From assembly GCA_023515745.1 (NCBI GenBank), contig JALECJ010000004.1:744001-808000 (forward strand): a DNA stretch of 64,000 nt, in the 5' to 3' direction. Shown one piece after another: positions 56,787-64,000 of this stretch. The number at the start of each line of letters is the position of its first letter. Position 1 is the stretch's first letter. Both the position numbers and the translations under genes were made by a program. Origin of the DNA: Amoeboaphelidium protococcarum. Taxonomy: Eukaryota > Aphelidiomycota > Aphelidea. The notes beneath the pieces were generated by a model. That model saw nothing but the letters and a program-made list of their open reading frames with translations. It was not told where the DNA came from and made no database searches.

Positions 56787-56940
56787 AAAATTCCCGCTAA
56801 ATTTCGATCGCAGTGGTGATGTTAATGAAAAGAGAAAAGAGAAGGCAAATCTACCGAATCCTAATCAGTTAAGAAACTTGATGATAAGATAAAATATACT
56901 GCTCTATTAATTCATTGACACGTTTATTCATAAAGAATCT

Positions 56941-57876
56941 TCAGACAAATTTGGAAATCTTGATAGTGACAAAGCCCAAGAATCTGCTATCCATACCGTT
57001 CAACATGGATCTGTCAAGGACACACTTCCAACCGATACGCTTATGGACTGCCAAACAGAATCTGAACCATAAGCTAAACTTTTGCACGACATCGTAGAAC
57101 TATTTCCAGTTGTCTGCACAATCTAACGCCTTGTATCCATCAGGAGTTTGCTGATTGATGGAGCGCAGAGTCAGCTCATTAGACAGCAAGATTGAGAAAT
57201 CATCATTGTTATCAACCAAATTTTGAATATTGGTAGTTTTCTGACCCTTCTCCTTGGCATCACGGCCATCACGATATTCAGCGACGGCCATACCAGAGCC
57301 AATGTTCTGCGGCTTCTTGTAGATACGGATCTCTATCTTCTCGTCAATACCTTCACACATGGCACGAGTCAGAAGGAGGACCATCACGTCAGCCATGGCA
57401 TCGATCAGGCGCTGAGTACTGTTAAGCTTGTACTTTTGGTTTTTCTCAGCCTACTTCTTTGCCAATTTGAAATTCTGCATAGCTTCTTGCATGGATGTCG
57501 GATTCTTCATCTGCGCACCAGCATTAGGTACAGCCTTTGAAGATGATTGAGCATTTGATGACACGGTCAGAGGAGCAGAGTTGGTAGGTGCAGCTGGAGT
57601 CTTCTTGGATGCATTCGCAGTGTTTTCAGTCACACCAGATTTCGCATCAGTGGAGTTTGAAACAACAGATGGAGCACTGGACTGAGCGCGTTCACGAGTC
57701 TGCAACTGCAGACCTGGTTGGACAAACATACTCAATGGACGTTCATCAGCAGCAACTGGTTTGCTATTCTGTTTCTTGGCTCTCTTGTCGACGACATTCT
57801 TCAGCATTGGCTCCTCGGGTATCTTTGAGGCACGCGTCTGACTTGGTGACTTTCCCTTCTTATCCTTCTTTGCCAT
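56941..57876 (-). CDS. Protein of unknown family, 311 aa
   Basis: One minus-strand frame from ATG 57876 to TGA 56941. The N-terminus is basic (MAKKDKKGKSPSQTRASK), followed by an Ala/Ser/Asn/Gln-rich disordered half. The C-terminal 160 residues look folded: TQRLIDAMADVMVLLLTRAM, IDEKIEIRIYKKPQNIGSG, FSILLSNELTLRSINQQTP and DNWKQFYDVVQKFSLWFRFC, ending IKISKFV. Codon choice is biased as in the highly expressed genes here. I do not recognise the family. Confidence 0.6.
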
Positions 57877-58041
57877 TTGATTGTAATAATCGAAAGTTAT
57901 TTAGTATTGGTATTCTATTCAGATTATAGCAAGAAGAAGAAGAACTAGATAATCTAAAGCGGCTTATACACCTAGACTCGGTGCAACAATTCTATTTTAG
58001 GAAACATGGTATCTATATTAAGCATCATCACTTTTCATCAA

Positions 58042-59838
58042 TCAAATCACATCAATCTCCGAATTCTCCTTAAACTGAAACACACTGCGCACCGCACTGG
58101 ATTTTACTGAGAAGTCCGTTCTGTCCAAGTCTGTTGGCACATTCAGAGTAAACAAAGACGCGCTTTTACCAATGGCATTCTATATTTTCTACTTGAGTTT
58201 AGACTTTTCAATCACATCTTGCGCCAAATGCAGTTCAATCTATTCATCTCCAGCGTTGATCTTCACATTAACTGACGAGTTCTTTTTGCAGACGCTCGCC
58301 AACGGTGGCAACACTGAGGCAAGGTCAACCACGGACAAGCAATTCTCAGGATTGCCATCTAGATGAAGGTCGCTTAATGTCTCTTTTTTACCGTTGCAGT
58401 GCTCTTAAGATTTTAGATTCCAAGCTGATAGACGCTCACAAAGCGGCATTACCTCCTTCCAAATCTTAGTCGCGTCACGTCTCTTCAAATGCGGCACATT
58501 CACCTTGCTATCATCTGCCTTAACATTCAAGTCTGTCAATATATCATTGAAGTGGCAAGAGGCGCTGCTCAGCTACTATGCAAAAACATTTGCGATATCT
58601 AGAGAATCCTTCAACTCCGACTTGTTCAGATTTACCAACAATGCAAGCTTTTCTTCTTGCTCATTGAACCATTTGTCAACGTGATTGACCCATTTAGCTC
58701 GAATATTCAGCAAATCTTGTTTAATCTGTATATATTAAGCATCCGCACCTAGGAGGCTCTTTTCAAGGTTGGACTGAATAATCTACAGAGATTCGGTTTA
58801 TGCGTTACTATCTTGCATAATCTACCAAGCCTTTTAAACCTGTGCTTTCGTAGCTTGCTGCAGAGACATTATATCGTGAGAGGTATGTGATGAAACATGT
58901 TTGTCACATCCGTCTTCATCAGGATTGTCTCCAACTAGGCATTAAGAGCATAACAGCTGGGAGCAAGTGGCGCAATAGAACAAAATCTCCTGGTTCTTGT
59001 GCTCCTTGCACAGCAACAACTACGAAGTCCATAGATCAGCACTCTTTTATGGAGCAACATGGATAGATTTAGAATCGCATACACCGCGCAGATTCAGTAG
59101 ATCATCTCTTGATTAAAAGTAGTCAGGATCAGGTAGGATAGCATCCAAATCAACGCAATTGTCAGACAAACATGATGAGCGACTCTACTCAGATTCTTGA
59201 GAGGACACGTTCAGCGCATTGATAGTGTCGACAGCCTCCATCACTTTGAGTATGGAGTAATTCAAAGACAATTCTTGCACAGGATGATACGGCTCATTGG
59301 ATTCCGTGACAGACTTTCTCTGCCCGATAGAAGATTAGAGATTACTGTTTACAACATAAGACTGATTATCCTGCGCCCGGGCAGGTTATTTTTAAGGATT
59401 CAACTTGGTGACACTTCTACACGTTGGGCAGCGAATACATTGATCTCTGTACAGGCCTTTGAGACAACCTGTACAGAATGAGTGACCACAATGCAGCAGG
59501 CGCGGCTTGGAGAATTCTTCAAGGCATATCGGACATTGCAATTCTTCGCGTACATTGCTTACGAGAGTCTTGATTTTAAATGTACCAGAATACGCAGCCT
59601 TCTTCTACTTTGCACTTATTGTCTTTTCCACAGCGGTAGCCTCACACCCATTGAGCTGATCGTGCTAATAAGCAGCATCAACTTTCGGCACATCAGACAG
59701 TGGAGCTTGAGACAACGCGACTGCCTAAGGTGTAGGAGATTAAACAGCAGCGCGATCAGCACTTGTATCAACAGATGAACGCGGACTTCTCCCAATACCA
59801 CTATCGCGACTATTTCTTTTATTAAACAATTTCATCAT
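58042..59838 (-). CDS. TRIM-like RING/B-box/coiled-coil protein, 598 aa
   Basis: The C3HC4 RING at about residues 95-140 reads CPICLEEFSKPRLLHCGHSF then CTGCL and CIRCPTCR. A B-box type 2-like module follows at about residue 290: LCKEHKNQEILFYCATCSQL then LCSQCLVGD and HVSSHTSHDI. A coiled coil is next (LQQATKAQVQKAWQIMQDSN, KWFNEQEEKLALLVNLNKSEL). The C-terminus is a beta-rich region without an obvious SPRY domain. RING-B-box-coiled coil defines TRIM-type E3 ubiquitin ligases, which are common in animals and rare in fungi. The two starting ATGs are adjacent (59838, 59835). TGA 58042. Confidence 0.8.
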
Positions 59839-60037
59839 ACTTTTAAACTTGTTTACGATTATATACTTGCAGAATTTAAACAGAAATTGATATAAATCAG
59901 AAAAATAGATTTATCGCCATTCATACCCCCACAAATGCAATGTTTGAAATGTAAAAATATCTCAATTACCTACAAATCTATTTTACAACCAAATCAAGAT
60001 CAGTTCACATTACCAATATTGTTTTTTCAAATACAGC

Positions 60038-61198
60038 TCAGTTTTAGTTGAAAAAAGACAGCACTGCACTTGACAATTTAACAGGCGCATCAATGTGAAC
60101 TTCGCGACAGCTATTATTGATCACTTTTTACTTGGCCTGTGGAATCGAGTTTCGATACCATTGATTAGTATTATTAAATGGGAATCTATCATCATTTTAA
60201 CCACAAACTATGAGAACTCGCTTAGGATGGTTCTTCAAACGCTCCGACACTTGAGAATCTAGCTATCCATAGAATGGTATATTACTCAGGATGGAGCTGG
60301 CGTTACCAAGAAAGTCGGCATTATTCATCATTTCGTGTGCCAATTTAAGATACTTCTCCTACTTTTTCTGCAGATACATTTACATGAAATCCTATCTCAT
60401 TCTTGTGAACGATTATCCAGATTACTCTGAAAACATTTAGGTATTCAAGTTTACAAAGTAATTGCAATAGACGGACGTGACAACACTGTACATCAAAGCT
60501 TTCAAGTAAACAATCTACATCCAGCTCTGCAAATACGCAAACTGCAAGTAATTTGAATCTTGAAGAAACACTTTGAACAGAGTTTTGTGTAAATAAGGGA
60601 TAAGAGTACCCACTGACTGCAGTGACGGCTCATAAGCACAAGGAGCACACATAATCAATCTCGAGACTCGCTCCGGATAATCTGCTGCTAGTTGCATGGC
60701 AATCAAGGAGCCCATACTGGCGCCCAATGCACAAAATGGCCTATCATTCAAGTACAGAAAGTCCAAGAGTTCAATTGTAGTTTCCACATACATATCTAAG
60801 GTGCACTCTACCGCCGGGTGATCGCTGTAACCAGTGCCAAAGTAATCAAACATCAGTACTTGATAACCGGAATGAGACAGGATTTTGGCAACAGGCAACC
60901 AAGATTGGAGGGTAGTAAACTCACTGTTCAACAAGACAATTAGCGGAGATGAAGACTTGCCAACGATAAGATAATGAATGTTTCCAAGAGCAAGTGGTGC
61001 AAATTATCCATGTTCTTTAAATACCTAAGGTGTTGCACTGAACACTTGGCGCAAATAGTCACGCACTCTCTCATTCAACTGTTCAACTTTCACTAACACA
61101 AAACGACATAATGATAAGAAACAAGTAGCTGAATACACACACAAGAGTAGGACACCATTCACATACAGTGAGAGTAAGTCAAACAGAATCTAAAACAT
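60038..61198 (-). CDS. Membrane-anchored alpha/beta hydrolase, 386 aa
   Basis: The N-terminal hydrophobic segment (LLSLYVNGVLLLCVYSATCF) is a likely signal anchor. The hydrolase fold follows: LIVLLNSEFTTLQSWLPVAK, YQVLMFDYFGTGYSDHP, the nucleophile elbow LGASMGSLIAMQLAADYPER (GxSxG with Ser), RVLIVCGQNDDRFP (acid-residue loop, D) and NNSCREVHIDAP (catalytic His). Substrate unknown; the family includes lipases, esterases and epoxide hydrolases. The AADYPERV helix is typical of alpha/beta hydrolases. It ends at TGA 60038. It is divergent from the hydroquinone reductase gene. Confidence 0.78.
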
Positions 61199-61542
61199 TT
61201 TTTACAGTGAATATCAAATATTAGCAATACGGTGGTTTTTAAATCAGAGATAAACACGGCCATGAAAGAATGGAAACTTTGAAACAAGTCGCTCTCTCCA
61301 GGCAATTTCAACGGGCGCAACAGTCGCGTATGAAACGACGGGCGAACACTCTCGCGCGACTATTCGTCACTTGTGCTTTGGAAATGAATGCGACGCGAAT
61401 AGAAAATGTTGACTCGCCTGCATTTTATCCGGGCAGTTTCGACGAGACGCTTATTATTCAGCATTAACAACACAAGAAAGGTAAGATACAGCGTATCACT
61501 CAACATCAAAAGTCATAATTATCGCATGTTCTAAATGTGTAG
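61199..61542 (+). promoter_or_regulatory. Promoter and 5' UTR intron of the downstream reductase gene
   Basis: A donor GTAAGATAC at 61480 and acceptor AAATGTGTAG ending exactly before ATG 61543 suggest a 63-nt intron in the leader. The Arg-rich frame at 61270-61467 is open but cannot be joined in frame to the reductase (a UGA results), so I treat it as non-coding. Confidence 0.4.
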
Positions 61543-62547
61543 ATGGCAGATGAACCGCATGGTACCAAAGATGGAAAATTGAAGCCGTTGTGGGCATCCA
61601 AGAATGGTGAATTCCAGAGACAGCAGAGTGTTTTTCGCAATTTCATAAAGAATGAACCTGGTGCCAAGTTTTAGCCCGAGGCTGGCAGATATATTTGTTA
61701 TATCGCTTATGCATGTCCTTGGTGTACAAGAGTCGAGACTGTACGTTAGCTGAAAGGACTGCAGGATGTCATTGACATTGTTGTCGTTGACCCTCTGATG
61801 AAGTCTGACGGCTGGAGATTTACGCGAGAGAATGGCAGCGGTGATGAATAAGCCACTGCCCCTGGCGTTACACCTGATCCCATTCTCAATGCCAAGTTCA
61901 TCAAAGAGTTGTACTATCACGCTGATCCTGATTATAATGCTCGCTTCACTGTTCCTCTGCTGTGGGATAAGAAGTTGGATACTATCGTTAGTAATGAGAG
62001 TAGTGAGATTATTAGAATGCTGAATTCTGAGTTTAATCATCTGGCCTAGAATCCGTCTCTTGATTTGTATCCAGAAGAGTTGCGTTCCAAGATTGATGAG
62101 GTAAATGAATGGGTTTATGACCAGTTTAACAATGGTGTGTACAAGGCCGGTTTCGCCACCAAGCAGGATGTGTATGAGAAGCATTGCAAAACTGTGTTTG
62201 AAGCTTTGGATCGTTTAGATAGTATTTTGAAAGATAATCGTTATTTGTGTGGCTCTAAGTTGACTGAAGCTGATGTTCGTGCAGTTTAAACAGCGTGGCG
62301 TTTCCAGCCGGTGTACCATGGTCATTTCAAGTGTAATCTCAAGCCTATTGAGGCTTATGAGAATGTTCTGCGTTGGATGCGCGACATCTACCAGACTGGG
62401 TCTGCATCCAAGTCTGTGAACATGGAGCATATCAAGAAGCACTACTATATGTCTCATACCAGCATCAATCCTAATTAGATCTACGGCCTGAATGATGGGC
62501 CAGATTTGACCATTAAGCCTGACCTGAGTCGTTTCCTGTCAAAGTGA
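61543..62547 (+). CDS. ECM4: Glutathionyl-hydroquinone reductase (Xi-class GST, ECM4 type), 334 aa
   Basis: The start is ATG 61543. The active-site motif is ICYIAYACPWCTRVETV (CPWC with catalytic Cys), preceded by FQRQQSVFRNFI. The family block SVPLLWDK-like FTVPLLWDKKLDTIVSNES and the helical domain (LTEADVRAVQTAWRFQPVYH, GHFKCNLKPIEAYENV, MEHIKKHYYMSHTSINPN) are clear. The enzyme reduces glutathionyl-hydroquinones and is common in fungi, bacteria and plants. The usual RLFTTLxRFD reads RAVQTAWRFQ here, with Gln from TAA. Length is normal. TGA 62545; convergent with adenosylhomocysteinase. Confidence 0.93.
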
Positions 62548-62668
62548 ATTGCAGAATGTGGTGCTATTGTGAAACTTGAATAAAAAAAACGTATTTAATA
62601 ATAATGATAAAATCTTATTTTCAAAATGTCATTTCTGTTCAATGGTGAGACTAGATTGCCACGACAAC

Positions 62669-63994
<1,326 letters not shown>

Positions 63995-64000
63995 TGTTAG

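Noticed and set aside
61270-61467. Arg-rich 65-codon frame upstream of the hydroquinone reductase as a mitochondrial targeting exon.
   Set aside because: Splicing to ATG 61543 is out of frame and gives UGA. A leader intron is the simpler reading.

Overview
This is a gene-dense stretch of nuclear DNA from a eukaryote that reads UAA and UAG as glutamine and uses UGA as its only stop. The evidence is direct. Conserved genes (cullin-1, MutS homologue, clathrin light chain, NMD3, aldolase, ribosomal protein uS17, guanine deaminase, adenosylhomocysteinase) are full length only when in-frame TAA/TAG are read as Gln, and every one ends at TGA. Introns are few and mostly short (about 50-80 nt), with GTAAG-like donors and TGTAG/TTTAG-like acceptors. 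The gene set (clathrin light chain with a WEKV-like motif, RTC3-type SBDS-N protein, TRM44, HIG1/RCF1, TMEM135, TTC7/YPP1, WSS1) looks opisthokont and fungal-like with an aerobic mitochondrion. With this code I infer an aphelid such as Amoeboaphelidium; a ciliate is less likely and diplomonads or oxymonads are unlikely.

Layout. 1-20 kb: acireductone dioxygenase (5' end only), an orphan secreted protein, CUL1, WSS1-like protease, SUN-domain protein, a fasciclin-like secreted protein, a small coiled-coil protein, a poly-Gln nuclear-type protein, a SET-domain protein, TMEM135, a RING-PHD protein, TRM44 and a long coiled-coil protein. 20-30 kb: an ependymin-like secreted protein with a one-base frame break, an unresolved locus, a DEDDy exonuclease, RTC3-like, U2A', HIG1, a small membrane protein, TTC7-like and a SEC22-like multipass protein. 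30-41 kb: MSH1, clathrin light chain, NMD3, a large Gln/Pro/Ser-rich type I membrane protein and class I aldolase. 41-44 kb: a decayed Ty3-type retroelement. 44-64 kb: guanine deaminase, a secreted NCY/HKPG-family protein, an ArsB-like transporter, a GTPase with DUF697-like tail, an OPA-type MFS transporter, a DH/PH-like protein, uS17, an unknown protein, a TRIM-like protein, an alpha/beta hydrolase, glutathionyl-hydroquinone reductase and adenosylhomocysteinase.

The genes are individually transcribed housekeeping and cell-surface genes. I see no operon or gene-cluster system. Because UGA alone stops translation, chance open frames of 100 or more codons are common, so I kept genes only on protein-family similarity or convincing composition. 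The most unusual signals are the UAG microsatellite coding poly-Gln, a motif shared by the SUN protein and the nearby poly-Gln protein, the rearranged retroelement, a secreted protein of bacterial-type family, and two one-base breaks at T runs.
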